Below, piece by piece: positions 1 through 9,005 of a DNA stretch of 64,000 nt. The DNA is from Paracoccus haematequi (GTDB lineage Bacteria; Pseudomonadota; Alphaproteobacteria; Rhodobacterales; Rhodobacteraceae), in contig NZ_UZWE01000024.1 of the NCBI RefSeq assembly GCF_900631945.1, positions 184,462 to 248,461 on the forward strand, read 5' to 3'. How positions within the stretch are numbered: the stretch's first letter is position 1; each line of letters begins with the position of its first letter. A program made the translations under genes and the position numbers. The notes under the pieces were generated by a model. That model did no database searches. It saw only the letters and a list, made by a program, of their open reading frames with translations, and was not told the DNA's origin.

Positions 1-1
1 A

Positions 2-526
2 GAGGTCAGGCCGCGCCTGGTCCGGGCCATCGACGGGGTGGCCCACCCGGTGGCCGACTTTCCGGCGCTGGACGTGGACCCGGCCTTCCTGCGCGTGGCC
101 CGCGCGGGCATGGACGCGGTGATGAATTCCGAAAGCGGCACCGCCAAGCGGTCGCGCATCATCCGCGAGGAATGGCGCATGGCAGGCAAGACCGGCACCA
201 GCCAGGTGCGCAACATCACCGCCGCCGAACGCGCGCGGGGCGTGGTGTCGAACGAGCAACTGCCCTGGAACCGGCGCGACCACGCGCTGTTCGTCTGCTA
301 TGCCCCGTACGAGGCGCCGCGCTATGCGGTGTCGGTGGTGGTGGAACATGGCGGCGGCGGATCGACGGCGGCCGCGCCCATTGCCCGCGACATTCTGCTG
401 TTTGCGCTGAACGGCGGCCTGCCGCCGCTGGACGCCGTGCCCGGCGATCAGCGCGACGCGATGGAGGAGCGCCACAACGCCATGCACCTGTTCACGCCGG
501 ATGCGCCCCGGCTGTCGCGGGCCTGA
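2..526 (+). CDS. mrdA: Penicillin-binding protein 2, C-terminal part (cut by window start)
   Basis: This is the end of the peptidoglycan transpeptidase of the elongasome, which cross-links lateral wall in the periplasm. The frame is open from base 2, so the start and most of the protein lie upstream. The visible part has the transpeptidase KTG box (KTGTSQ, codons from base 188), followed by the end of the transpeptidase fold (YAVSVVVEHGGGGS and a final helix). RodA starts 4 bases after the stop, the usual mrdA-rodA pairing, and this supports PBP2 over other class B PBPs. The Ser active-site and SxN motifs are outside the window. Confidence 0.9.
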   Translation, partial: EVRPRLVRAIDGVAHPVADFPALDVDPAFLRVARAGMDAVMNSESGTAKRSRIIREEWRMAGKTGTSQVRNITAAERARGVVSNEQLPWNRRDHALFVCYAPYEAPRYAVSVVVEHGGGGSTAAAPIARDILLFALNGGLPPLDAVPGDQRDAMEERHNAMHLFTPDAPRLSRA

Positions 527-530
527 CGCC

Positions 531-1670
531 ATGTCCTATCTTGACTACAAGGTCGCCCAGACCCCCACCGGCATCCGCAAGATCCTGTATCTGAACTGGC
601 CGCTGGTCTTCCTGATCGCAGCCGTGGCCAGCATCGGCTTTCTGATGCTGGTGTCGGTCGCCGGGGGCCGGGTCGATACCTGGGCCGAGCCGCAGATGTA
701 TCGCTTTGCCGCCGGCATGGTCATCATGGTCGGCCTGGCCTTCGTGCCCATGTGGTTCTGGCGCGGGATTTCCGTTCCAGCCTATGTCTGCTGCTTCCTG
801 CTGCTGGTCGCGGTGGAACTGGTGGGCACCATCGGCATGGGCGCGCAGCGCTGGATCGACATCGGCCCGATCCGGTTGCAGCCGTCCGAACTGATGAAGA
901 TCTCGCTCGTGCTGCTGCTGGCCGCCTATTACGACTGGCTGGCCCCGCATCGGGTATCAAAGCCCCTGTGGGTGCTGATCCCGGTGTTGCTGATCCTGGC
1001 GCCGACCGCCCTGGTGCTGATCCAGCCGGATCTGGGCACCTCGATCATGCTGGTGGCGGGGGGTGGCATCCTGATGTTCGCGGCGGGCGTGTCGCTGTGG
1101 TATTTCGCCGTGGTGATCGCCGCCGCCGTGGGGCTGGTCGCGACCGTGCTGGAAAGCCGGGGCACGGACTGGCAGCTTTTGAAGGACTATCAGTTCCGCC
1201 GCATCGACACCTTCCTGGACCCGACCGCTGATCCGCTGGGCGCGGGCTACAACATCATCCAGAGCCAGATCGCCCTGGGATCGGGCGGCTGGTCGGGGCG
1301 GGGCTTCATGCAGGGCACGCAGTCGCGGCTGAACTTCCTGCCCGAGAAGCACACCGATTTCATCTTCACCGTCCTGGCCGAGGAGTTCGGTTTCGTCGGC
1401 GCCATGTCGCTGCTGGGTCTCTATACGCTGATCATCGGCTTCTGCCTCTATTCGGCGCTGTCGAACCGCGACCGCTTCGCCGCGCTGATCACGGTGGGCA
1501 TCAGCGGGACGTTCTTCCTGTATTTCTCGATCAACATGGCCACGGTGATGGGGATGCTGCCCGCCAAGGGATCGCCCCTGCCGCTGGTCAGCTATGGCGG
1601 CACGTCGCTGATGATCCTGATGCTGGGCTTCGGGCTGGTGCAGGCCGCCCATGTCCACAGGCCGCGATGA
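531..1670 (+). CDS. rodA: Rod shape-determining protein RodA (SEDS glycosyltransferase)
   Basis: RodA is an integral membrane SEDS peptidoglycan polymerase that works with PBP2 in cell elongation. The 379-residue product has about ten hydrophobic segments. It carries family stretches such as LQPSELMK, IQPDLGTS and the conserved region near FLPEKHTDFIF and PLPLVSYGG. I chose ATG 531 (MSYLDYK) because it follows the PBP2 stop by 4 bases; an in-frame ATG at 501 would overlap mrdA. The stop overlaps the next ATG (ATGA), so the downstream dehydrogenase is probably translated with it. Length is normal for the family. Confidence 0.95.
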   Translation: MSYLDYKVAQTPTGIRKILYLNWPLVFLIAAVASIGFLMLVSVAGGRVDTWAEPQMYRFAAGMVIMVGLAFVPMWFWRGISVPAYVCCFLLLVAVELVGTIGMGAQRWIDIGPIRLQPSELMKISLVLLLAAYYDWLAPHRVSKPLWVLIPVLLILAPTALVLIQPDLGTSIMLVAGGGILMFAAGVSLWYFAVVIAAAVGLVATVLESRGTDWQLLKDYQFRRIDTFLDPTADPLGAGYNIIQSQIALGSGGWSGRGFMQGTQSRLNFLPEKHTDFIFTVLAEEFGFVGAMSLLGLYTLIIGFCLYSALSNRDRFAALITVGISGTFFLYFSINMATVMGMLPAKGSPLPLVSYGGTSLMILMLGFGLVQAAHVHRPR

Positions 1671-2572
1671 TGCGGGTGCTGTTTGCCGCCCCCGACGCGC
1701 TGTGGCCGGAATGGGCGCCCGCCCTGACCGCCCTTGCGCCCGAGATGGAGCTGGTCCGAGAGGCCGACCCGGCCAGCATCGACGCAATCATCTTTGCGCC
1801 GGGCGGGCCGGTCAGCGACCTGTCGCCCTTCGTGAACGCGCGGCTGGTGCAAAGCCTGTGGGCGGGGGTCGAACGGATCGTGACAAACCCCACCCTGACG
1901 CAGCCGTTGGCGCGGATGGTCGATCCGGGGCTGGCGCGCGGCATGGCGGAATACTGCACCGGCTGGGCCTTGCGCGCGCATCTGGGAATGGACCGTTACG
2001 CGCAGGACGGGGTCTGGCGCAACGCCCTGACGCCGCGCCTGGCCGAGGGGCGGCAGGTGACGATCCTAGGGATGGGCGAACTGGGCCGCAGCGTCGCGGC
2101 CATGCTGAGGGGCATCGGGTTCCGCATCGCGGGCTTCAGCGCATCGGGCCGCGCGGTGCAGGGGGCCGAGATCACGACCGACCTGAGCCGCGCCCTGTCG
2201 CGTGCCGAAATCCTGATCTCCCTGCTGCCCGACACCCCGCAGACGCGCGGGCTGCTTGACGCCGACCGGCTGGCGCTGCTGCCGCAAGGCGCCTGGCTGA
2301 TCAATCCCGGACGCGGCACGGTGCTGGACGACGACGCGCTGCTGGCGGCCCTGGACGGCGGCCGGCTGGGCCACGCGGTGCTGGACGTGTTCCGCACGGA
2401 ACCGCTGCCCCCCGGCCATCCCTTCTGGTCCCATCCCGGCGTCACCGTGACCCCCCATATCGCCGCCGAGACGCGGGTCAGCACAGCCGCCCCCGTCGCG
2501 GTCGAGAACCTGCGCCGCGCCATGGCGGGCCGTCCGGTCCTGCATCTGGTGGATCGCGGGCGCGGTTACTGA
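1667..2572 (+). CDS. ghrA: Glyoxylate/hydroxypyruvate reductase A-type 2-hydroxyacid dehydrogenase
   Basis: Family members reduce glyoxylate or hydroxypyruvate with NAD(P)H in the cytoplasm. The 301-residue protein has the Rossmann motif GMGELG (135-140) and the catalytic triad of D-2-hydroxyacid dehydrogenases: Arg216 in INPGRG, Glu245 in FRTEPLP and His264 in TPHIA. The short form without a long N-terminal catalytic domain matches GhrA rather than GhrB or SerA. ATG 1667 overlaps the rodA stop by 4 bases. The link to cell-wall genes may be positional only. Substrate preference cannot be read from sequence. Confidence 0.85.
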   Translation: MMRVLFAAPDALWPEWAPALTALAPEMELVREADPASIDAIIFAPGGPVSDLSPFVNARLVQSLWAGVERIVTNPTLTQPLARMVDPGLARGMAEYCTGWALRAHLGMDRYAQDGVWRNALTPRLAEGRQVTILGMGELGRSVAAMLRGIGFRIAGFSASGRAVQGAEITTDLSRALSRAEILISLLPDTPQTRGLLDADRLALLPQGAWLINPGRGTVLDDDALLAALDGGRLGHAVLDVFRTEPLPPGHPFWSHPGVTVTPHIAAETRVSTAAPVAVENLRRAMAGRPVLHLVDRGRGY

Positions 2573-2675
2573 ACCGATCACGACTAACTTACGTTAACGG
2601 CATCTGGGGGTTTCCGCTATTGCGGCATTTCGGCAAGCGCCGGTATGTCTGGGAAAACAGTTCGAAAGCTGGCGC

Positions 2676-3209
2676 ATGATGGCCAAGGACACTTCCCTGC
2701 GTCGCGTTCTGATGACAGAGACACGCGACCTGCATGTCCGCCTGGACGATGCGATCGGCAGCTTTGCCGACCCCGCCGCCTATCGCGCCTTTCTGTCCGG
2801 CAGCTATGCGTTCCGGGCGGCGGTCGAACCGGCGCTGGCCCGCCCCGGCTGGCAGGTGCAGCGCCTGGCCCCGCTGATCGCGCTGGATCTGGCCGATCTG
2901 GACATGCCCCGTCCCGCCCTTCCCGATGCGCCGGTGCTGGCGGACCCGGCGGCCCAGGCCGCCGCCTGCTATGTGCTGGAGGGTTCGGCCCTGGGTGCGC
3001 GGCTGCTGGCCCGGCGCGCGGCGGACCAGGGCTTCACGCCCGAACGCGGCGCCCGCCACCTGGCCGCGCAGACCGGATCCCCGCGCCGCTGGCGGCAGTT
3101 CCTGGACTGGCTTGAGGGCGCCGACATTCCCCCGGCCCCGGCGGTAACGGCCGCGCGCGCGGTTTTCGGGCTGGCGCTGCGGGCCTATGGGGTCAAGGCG
3201 CCGGCATGA
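2676..3209 (+). CDS. bphO: Bacterial heme oxygenase (BphO type), biliverdin supplier
   Basis: Likely cleaves heme to biliverdin, the chromophore of the bacteriophytochrome encoded next. The 177-residue helical protein has the N-terminal TRDLHVRLD stretch, with His20 as candidate proximal heme ligand, and a central CYVLEGSALGARLL region like the distal helix of bacterial heme oxygenases. The stop overlaps the bphP ATG by 4 bases, a classic bphO-bphP arrangement. ATG 2676 and 2679 lie next to each other and an internal ATG encodes residue 13; no strong Shine-Dalgarno decides between them. The 103 bases upstream show no promoter I can defend. Confidence 0.88.
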   Translation: MMAKDTSLRRVLMTETRDLHVRLDDAIGSFADPAAYRAFLSGSYAFRAAVEPALARPGWQVQRLAPLIALDLADLDMPRPALPDAPVLADPAAQAAACYVLEGSALGARLLARRAADQGFTPERGARHLAAQTGSPRRWRQFLDWLEGADIPPAPAVTAARAVFGLALRAYGVKAPA

Positions 3210-5767
3210 ACGAAAACGCCCTCTCCGATGCTTCCCTGGTCGGCCAGCCCATCGACCTGACCAATTGCGATCGAGAGCCGATCCACATCCCCGGCAGCAT
3301 CCAGCCCCACGGATGCCTTCTGGCCTGCGACAACACCGCGCGCCGGGTGGTGTATCGATCCGCGAATACGGCGGCGACACTGGATCTGCCCGGCGATCCC
3401 CTGGGCCTAACCCTGGCCGAGGCGATCGGATCCGAACCCGCGCACCGGCTGCTGAACGCCCTGGCGGTGTCGGGCCAGAAGCCGCGCCCGGCCCTGGCCT
3501 TCGGCGTGACGGTCAACGGCCGGGAACTGGACGCCACAATCCACCGCTTCAAGGGCCGCACGATCGTCGAATTCGAACCGGCCTCGAACCGGCTGGGGAC
3601 GATCATCAGCCTGGCGCGCACGGTGATCGAACGGCTGCGCGCCACCGAGGACACCGAACGGCTGGTCGCCCAGGCCGCGATGCTGATGCAGGCGCAGCTG
3701 GGCTACGACCGGGTGATGATCTATCAGCTGGGCGAGGATGGCGCGGGCAAGGTCGTGGCCGAGGCCAAGCTGGACGACCAGGAAAGCTTTCGCGGCCAGT
3801 ATTTCCCGGCCAGCGACATTCCCCAGCAGGCCCGCGCGTTGTATCTGCGCAATCCGATCCGAGTGATCGGCGACGCGTCCTTCACGCCGGTGCCGGTCCA
3901 GGGCGACGATTCCCAGGCCGAACCGCTGGATCTGTCCTATGCCCATCTGCGCAGCGTGTCCCCGATCCATTGCGAATACCTGCGCAACATGGGGGTGGCG
4001 GCGTCGATGTCGGTGTCGATCATCATCGACGGGGCGCTGTGGGGGCTGATCGCCTGCCACCATTACTCTCCCAAGGTGCTGGACATGGCGGACCGCGCGG
4101 CGGCCGAGATGGTGGGCGAGTTCTTCTCGATGCATCTGGACGCGCTGACCCGCAAGCAGGCGCGGGACGCCGAACTGGACGCGCGGCGCGCTCTGGACGA
4201 CCTGCTGGTCGATGCCAGCCAGAACGAGGATGCGGGCCAGGCCCTGCAAAGCCGCTTGCCCGATCTGGCTGGGCTGATCGCGGCGGACGGCATCGCCATG
4301 TGGCTGGACGGGTGCTGGACCACCCTGGGCCACGCCCCCGACCGGGCGCAGGCCGCGCCGATCCTGGCGCTGTCCGAAGGTCTGCCCGAAGGCCAGGTGT
4401 TCCAGACCGACTGCCTGTCCGACCTGCTGCCCGATGCGCCCGACCTGACCGCCCTGGCCGCCGGGGTGATGATCATCCCGCTGTCGCGGCGGCCGCGCGA
4501 CTTCCTGTTCTATTTCCGCCGCGAGGCCGTGCAGACGCTGGACTGGGCGGGCGATCCGAACAAGACCTATGCCACCGGCCCGTTCGGCGACCGCCTGACC
4601 CCGCGCAAAAGCTTCGCGATCTGGAAGGAAACCGTCCGCCACAAAAGCCACCCCTGGTCCGAGGCCGACCGCCGCTTTGCCGAGGCGCTGCGCATCGCCG
4701 TGGTCGAGGTGCTGCTGTTCAACAGCGAGGTGCTGGCCGACGAACGCTCGCGCGCCGCCGTGCGGCAGCGGATGCTGAACCAGGAACTGAACCACCGGGT
4801 CAAGAACATCCTGGCGGTGATCCAGTCCCTGGTCAGCCGCAAGCCCCGCGACGACGAGGCGTTGGTCGATTACGCCGATGCGCTGCGGGGCCGCATCCAG
4901 GCCCTGGCCTTCGCCCATGATCAGGTGGTCCGCGACGACCAGGGCGGGCTGCTGGGCGACCTGCTGGGGGCCGAGCTTGGCCCCTATGCGGGCGACGGCA
5001 AGCCGATCCGCCTGGACGGTCCCGCGGTGGCCTTGGACGCGCGGGCCTTTTCGGTCATGGCGCTGATCTTTCACGAAATGGCGACGAATGCCGCGAAATA
5101 CGGCGCCCTGTCCCGGCCGGGCGGGCACCTGTCGGTGGACTGGCAGATCGACAGCGACGGCCATTGCCGGATCCGCTGGACCGAGGACGGGCTGGAGGGG
5201 CTGGTCCCGCCGCAGCGGTCGGGCTTCGGATCGGCGCTGATCCAGCAGTCGCTGCCCTTCGACTTGGGCGGCGAAAGCCGCATCGACTATCGCCCGCAGG
5301 GGATCGCCGCCGCCTTCATGCTGCCCGCCGATTTCATCCGCCTTGCCGATCCCGGCCCGCTGGCCCGGCCCCGGCCCATCGCGGCCCCGGCCTCGGTCCA
5401 TCCCCTGTCCGGCCGCCGCGTCCTGCTGGTCGAGGATCAGACCCTGATCGCCATGTCGCTTCAGGCGGAACTGGAGGATTGCGGCCTGCACGTCACCGGC
5501 CGCGCCGCCACCGTCGCGGCCGCCCTGGCGCTGATCCAGGCCGATCCGCCGGATCTGGCGGTCCTGGACGTGAACCTGACGGGCGAGGATTCGCTGCCCG
5601 TGGCCGAGACCCTGCGCGCCCGGTCCATTCCCTTCGTCTTCGCCACCGGCTATGGCCGCGACATCGGCCTGCCCGAAGGCTTCGCGGACATCCCCATCGT
5701 CGGCAAGCCCTATCAGATCGGCGACATCCTGCAAAAACTGGCCGAGGCCGGGGGCTGGTCCGCCTGA
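3206..5767 (+). CDS. bphP: Bacteriophytochrome: PAS-GAF-PHY-HWE histidine kinase-receiver
   Basis: An 853-residue cytoplasmic red/far-red light sensor. Cys21 in TNCDREP is the expected biliverdin-attachment cysteine. PASDIP is at 201-206 and the SPIHCEYLRNMGV region near 252-264, as in phytochrome GAF domains. The PHY tongue motif PRKSF is at 466-470. The output is an HWE/HisKA2-type kinase with phospho-acceptor His530 in LNHRVKN and an N-box HEMATNAAKYGAL at 623-635. A C-terminal receiver domain starts near 737, with acceptor Asp788 and Lys834. The phosphorelay ends inside the same polypeptide; no separate DNA-binding regulator lies nearby. Codes directly behind bphO. Confidence 0.95.
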   Translation: MNENALSDASLVGQPIDLTNCDREPIHIPGSIQPHGCLLACDNTARRVVYRSANTAATLDLPGDPLGLTLAEAIGSEPAHRLLNALAVSGQKPRPALAFGVTVNGRELDATIHRFKGRTIVEFEPASNRLGTIISLARTVIERLRATEDTERLVAQAAMLMQAQLGYDRVMIYQLGEDGAGKVVAEAKLDDQESFRGQYFPASDIPQQARALYLRNPIRVIGDASFTPVPVQGDDSQAEPLDLSYAHLRSVSPIHCEYLRNMGVAASMSVSIIIDGALWGLIACHHYSPKVLDMADRAAAEMVGEFFSMHLDALTRKQARDAELDARRALDDLLVDASQNEDAGQALQSRLPDLAGLIAADGIAMWLDGCWTTLGHAPDRAQAAPILALSEGLPEGQVFQTDCLSDLLPDAPDLTALAAGVMIIPLSRRPRDFLFYFRREAVQTLDWAGDPNKTYATGPFGDRLTPRKSFAIWKETVRHKSHPWSEADRRFAEALRIAVVEVLLFNSEVLADERSRAAVRQRMLNQELNHRVKNILAVIQSLVSRKPRDDEALVDYADALRGRIQALAFAHDQVVRDDQGGLLGDLLGAELGPYAGDGKPIRLDGPAVALDARAFSVMALIFHEMATNAAKYGALSRPGGHLSVDWQIDSDGHCRIRWTEDGLEGLVPPQRSGFGSALIQQSLPFDLGGESRIDYRPQGIAAAFMLPADFIRLADPGPLARPRPIAAPASVHPLSGRRVLLVEDQTLIAMSLQAELEDCGLHVTGRAATVAAALALIQADPPDLAVLDVNLTGEDSLPVAETLRARSIPFVFATGYGRDIGLPEGFADIPIVGKPYQIGDILQKLAEAGGWSA

Positions 5768-5827
5768 CCCACGACCCGGCTGCAAGGCTGCCATGCCGGT
5801 GCAATTTTCGGTGTGCCGCGCATTTCC

Positions 5828-5843
5828 TTGGGGCAAGTTTTGC
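5828..5843 (+). promoter_or_regulatory. Possible sigma-54 -24/-12 element
   Basis: TTGG at 5828-5831 and TTGC at 5840-5843 place GG and GC exactly 10 bases apart, 74 bases before the MHS transporter start. The -24 half reads TTGGGG where the consensus is TTGGCA, so the match is partial. No sigma-54 activator or rpoN gene is in the window. Confidence 0.3.
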
Positions 5844-5916
5844 GCTAGCGGGGGCGCCGACCGGCATCTTCCGCGATTCCGGCGCCCCACTTCCATGACA
5901 AGCGGATCAACGACCG

Positions 5917-7215
5917 ATGACTGATCAGACGATTTCCGCGCCCGCAGCGGCGCGCGGCGGCACCTCCGTCAACTCTCCGGCACGGGTGCTGCTGGCCAGC
6001 CTGATCGGCACGACGATCGAGTTCTTCGACTTCTACGTCTATGCGACGGCAGCCGTGCTGGTCTTTCCCGCGCTGTTCTTCCCGGCGGCGGATCCGACGA
6101 CCGCGCTGCTGGCCTCTTTCGCCACCTTCTCGATCGCCTTCTTCGCGCGGCCCTTCGGCGCCATCGTCTTCGGCCATTTCGGCGACCGGGTCGGGCGCAA
6201 GGCCACGCTGATCGCGGCGCTGCTGACCATGGGCGTCTCGACCGTCGTCATCGGCCTGCTGCCCACCTATGCCCAGATCGGCGTCGCCGCGCCCGCGCTG
6301 CTGGCGCTGTGCCGGTTCGGGCAGGGCTTCGGCCTGGGCGGCGAATGGGGCGGCGCGGTGCTGCTGGCGACCGAGAACGCGCCCGAGGGCAAGCGCAGTT
6401 GGTACGGCATGTTCCCGCAGCTTGGCGCCCCGGTGGGGCTGTTCCTGTCCTCGGGCTTCTTCTGGGTGCTGCTGCATTTCATGAGCCAGGACGACCTGCT
6501 GGCCTGGGGCTGGCGCCTGCCGTTCCTGGCGTCGATCGTGCTGATCGTGCTGGGAATGTGGGTGCGCCTGTCGATCACCGAAACCCCCGAATTCGCCGAG
6601 GCCGTCAAGCGCGACCAACGCGTCTCGGTCCCCGTGGTCGAACTGTTCCGCCATCACAAGCGCAGCCTGTTCCTGGGCACCTTTGTCGCGCTGGTGACCT
6701 TCGTTCTGTTCTATATCTGCTCGGCCTGGCTGCTGTCCTATAACGTCAAGGTGCGCCAGATCGCCTTCATGGATGCGCTGCTGATGCAGATCTATGGCTC
6801 GGTCATCTTCGGTCTGGCGATCCCGCTGGCGGGCAAGATCGCCGATGCGACCGGGCGGCGGCCGTTCCTGGTCGTGGTCACGGTGCTGATCGGCGCCTTC
6901 TCGTTCCTCCTGGCGCCTCTGATGGGCGGCAGCGCGGCCAGCCTTTACGTCTTCATCACCGTCGGCATGTTCCTGATGGGGCTGACCTATGGCGTCATCG
7001 GCGCCGCGCTGGCCGCGCCGTTCCCGACCAAGGTGCGCTATACCGGCGCCTCGATCACCTTCAACTTCGCGGGGATTTTCGGCGCCTCGCTGGCGCCCTA
7101 TGCGGCGACCTGGCTGCAACAGAACTATGGCCTGGCCCATGTCGGCTATTACCTGCTGGCAGCGGCGGTGGTCACGCTGCTGTGCATCCTGGCCTCGGGC
7201 CGGGACGAGGTCTAG
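5917..7215 (+). CDS. MFS transporter of the metabolite:H+ symporter (MHS) family
   Basis: A 432-residue inner-membrane symporter with about 12 hydrophobic segments. Typical MHS stretches are visible: the first helix IEFFDFYVYATA, the loop FGHFGDRVGRK between helices 2 and 3, and RFGQGFGLGGEWGGA in helix 4. Relatives carry dicarboxylates, shikimate, betaine or alpha-ketoglutarate, and the sequence alone does not decide. An AbrB-family membrane gene follows 31 bases later on the same strand, then the malonate genes, so a carboxylic acid substrate is a fair guess. The start is ATG 5917; no better upstream start has a ribosome-binding site. Confidence 0.85.
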   Translation: MTDQTISAPAAARGGTSVNSPARVLLASLIGTTIEFFDFYVYATAAVLVFPALFFPAADPTTALLASFATFSIAFFARPFGAIVFGHFGDRVGRKATLIAALLTMGVSTVVIGLLPTYAQIGVAAPALLALCRFGQGFGLGGEWGGAVLLATENAPEGKRSWYGMFPQLGAPVGLFLSSGFFWVLLHFMSQDDLLAWGWRLPFLASIVLIVLGMWVRLSITETPEFAEAVKRDQRVSVPVVELFRHHKRSLFLGTFVALVTFVLFYICSAWLLSYNVKVRQIAFMDALLMQIYGSVIFGLAIPLAGKIADATGRRPFLVVVTVLIGAFSFLLAPLMGGSAASLYVFITVGMFLMGLTYGVIGAALAAPFPTKVRYTGASITFNFAGIFGASLAPYAATWLQQNYGLAHVGYYLLAAAVVTLLCILASGRDEV

Positions 7216-7246
7216 TCTTTCCAGACAGTCGAAGGGAGGGCGGAGG

Positions 7247-8290
7247 GTGGTCGGCGGATTGCGCGTGCATCAGGCGGTGACGCTGCTGATCGGCGTCACC
7301 GGGGTCGCGCTGTTTTCGGTGCTGCACCTGCCGCTGCCCTTCCTGTTCGGGCCGATGATCGCGTCGCTTGTCGCGGCCCTTTGCGGGGTGCCGCTGGCCG
7401 GGCTGGGGCAGGCCTCGGTCGCGGCGCGGTCGGTTCTGGGGGTCGCCATCGGCGCATCGGTCACCCCGGCGCTGCTGGCCGAACTGCCGTCGATGCTGGC
7501 CTCGGTCGCGATCATTCCGTTCTATATCGCCGCCATCGGCCTGGTCGGGGTGCCGTTCTTCCGCCGCTTCTGCGGCTTCGACCTGGTGACGGCCTTCTAT
7601 GCCGCGATGCCGGGGGGCGCGGCGGACATGACCATCTTCGGGGCCGAGGCCGGGGCGAACATCCGCCAGGTCTCGCTGGTCCATGTGACGCGGCTTCTGG
7701 TGATCATGATCGTCGGCCCACTGGTCCTGGTGGGCCTCTATGGCGTCGAACTGACACATCCGGTCGGCAAACCTGCATCCGACATTCCGGTCCTTGAACT
7801 GGCCGTCATGGCCGCCGCCGCCCTGCTGGGCTGGAAGGCGGCCGAGCGGGTGGGGTTGTTCGGCGCGGCGATCCTGGGTCCCCTGATCGCGGCGGCGGCG
7901 CTGTGGCTGCTGGGCGTCCTGCACATGCGCCCCCCGCGAGAGGCGCTGTTGGCCGCGCAATTCCTGATCGGCATCGGCATCGGCGTCAGCTATGTCGGCG
8001 TCACCCTGCGCGAATTGCGCGAAACGGTCGCGGGCGGCGCGGTCTTCGTGCTGATCCTGGCGGTGATCGCGGGCGCAGTGACGGAGTTCGTCACCGTGAC
8101 GGGCCTCGCCCCGCCGGTCGAGGGCTTCCTGGCCTTCATGCCCGGCGGTCAGGCCGAGATGTCGATGCTGGCCCTGATCGCGGGCGCCGATCTCAGCTTC
8201 GTGGTGGTCCACCACATCACGCGCGTGATCCTGGTGCTGACCGGCGCGCCGATCCTGTTCCGGCTGATCCGGCGGCGCGGACGCGGCTAG
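7247..8290 (+). CDS. AbrB/AbrB-duplication family membrane protein
   Basis: A 347-residue membrane protein made of two related halves, each ending in a Gly/Ala-rich helix with a PGG motif (AMPGGAADMTIF and AFMPGGQAEMSMLAL). This two-fold repeat is the mark of the AbrB family, historically mislabelled ammonia monooxygenase. Function is not settled; transport or regulation has been suggested. I chose GTG 7247, preceded by GGGAGGG at a 6-base spacing. A longer open frame runs back into the MHS gene but is a shadow. The stop overlaps the convergent matR stop by 4 bases. Confidence 0.8.
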   Translation: MVGGLRVHQAVTLLIGVTGVALFSVLHLPLPFLFGPMIASLVAALCGVPLAGLGQASVAARSVLGVAIGASVTPALLAELPSMLASVAIIPFYIAAIGLVGVPFFRRFCGFDLVTAFYAAMPGGAADMTIFGAEAGANIRQVSLVHVTRLLVIMIVGPLVLVGLYGVELTHPVGKPASDIPVLELAVMAAAALLGWKAAERVGLFGAAILGPLIAAAALWLLGVLHMRPPREALLAAQFLIGIGIGVSYVGVTLRELRETVAGGAVFVLILAVIAGAVTEFVTVTGLAPPVEGFLAFMPGGQAEMSMLALIAGADLSFVVVHHITRVILVLTGAPILFRLIRRRGRG

Positions 8291-8946
8291 GCCAGCGTCT
8301 GGCGCAGCACCGCGATCAGGTCATGGAAGCGGTCGCCCTGCACGATCACATGATCCCTCAGCGCCTGCGCTGCCGCCTCGCCGTCGCCGTCGCGGATAGC
8401 CGCGACGATGGCGTCATGTTCGGCGAAGGACCGGCCCATGCGGTTGCGGACCTGCAACTGCATCCGCCGATAGGGTTGCAGCATCGCGTGCAGCCGCGCG
8501 GCCTCTTGCATCAGGAAGGCGTTGTGCGTCGCGCGATAGATGCAGTGGTGAAAGTCCGAATTGCGCAGGTAATACGCCTCGACCTCGCCCGCCTCGGCCA
8601 GGCGGCGGCAGTCGTCATGGACCTGCTGGAAGGCGTCCAGTTCGGCCTGGGTGATGCGGCGGGCGGCCAGGCGGGCGCAGCTTGCCTCGATCTCGGCCAT
8701 GACCTCGAAGCGTTCGGCCAGTTCCTCGGGCGTCCACTGGCTGACGAAGGTGCCGCGCTTGGGCATCACCCGCACCAGGCCCGAGGCTTCCAGTTGCTGG
8801 AACGCCTCGCGGATGGGGGTGCGGGAACAGTCGAATTCGCGCTCCAACGCCTCGGGGTCCAGGCGGGTGCCGGGCAGGTATCGGCCCGCGACGATGGCAT
8901 CCTCCAGGGCGCGCCGGATGCGCAGGGTATTGGGAACGCTTGCCAC
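8287..8946 (-). CDS. matR: GntR-family (FCD) regulator, probable MatR of malonate genes
   Basis: A 219-residue DNA-binding repressor or activator. The N-terminal winged helix holds LEREFDCSRTPIREAFQQLEASGLV, which resembles the recognition region of FadR/FCD GntR proteins (residues about 30-55). The rest is an all-helical FCD ligand domain with His-containing motifs for metal or carboxylate binding. I chose GTG 8946 because AGGAGG sits 7 bases before it; an upstream in-frame ATG at 8991 lacks one. It is divergent from matC-matA-matB, the arrangement known from rhizobial mat loci, where malonate or malonyl-CoA status controls expression. Malonate as effector is inferred from context. Confidence 0.82.
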   Translation of the reverse strand: MASVPNTLRIRRALEDAIVAGRYLPGTRLDPEALEREFDCSRTPIREAFQQLEASGLVRVMPKRGTFVSQWTPEELAERFEVMAEIEASCARLAARRITQAELDAFQQVHDDCRRLAEAGEVEAYYLRNSDFHHCIYRATHNAFLMQEAARLHAMLQPYRRMQLQVRNRMGRSFAEHDAIVAAIRDGDGEAAAQALRDHVIVQGDRFHDLIAVLRQTLA

Positions 8947-9005
8947 GCCTGATCCTCCTGCCAGGAGTCTAGCCCAGCGGAGCAGAAACATCCAACAACA
9001 ATTCT

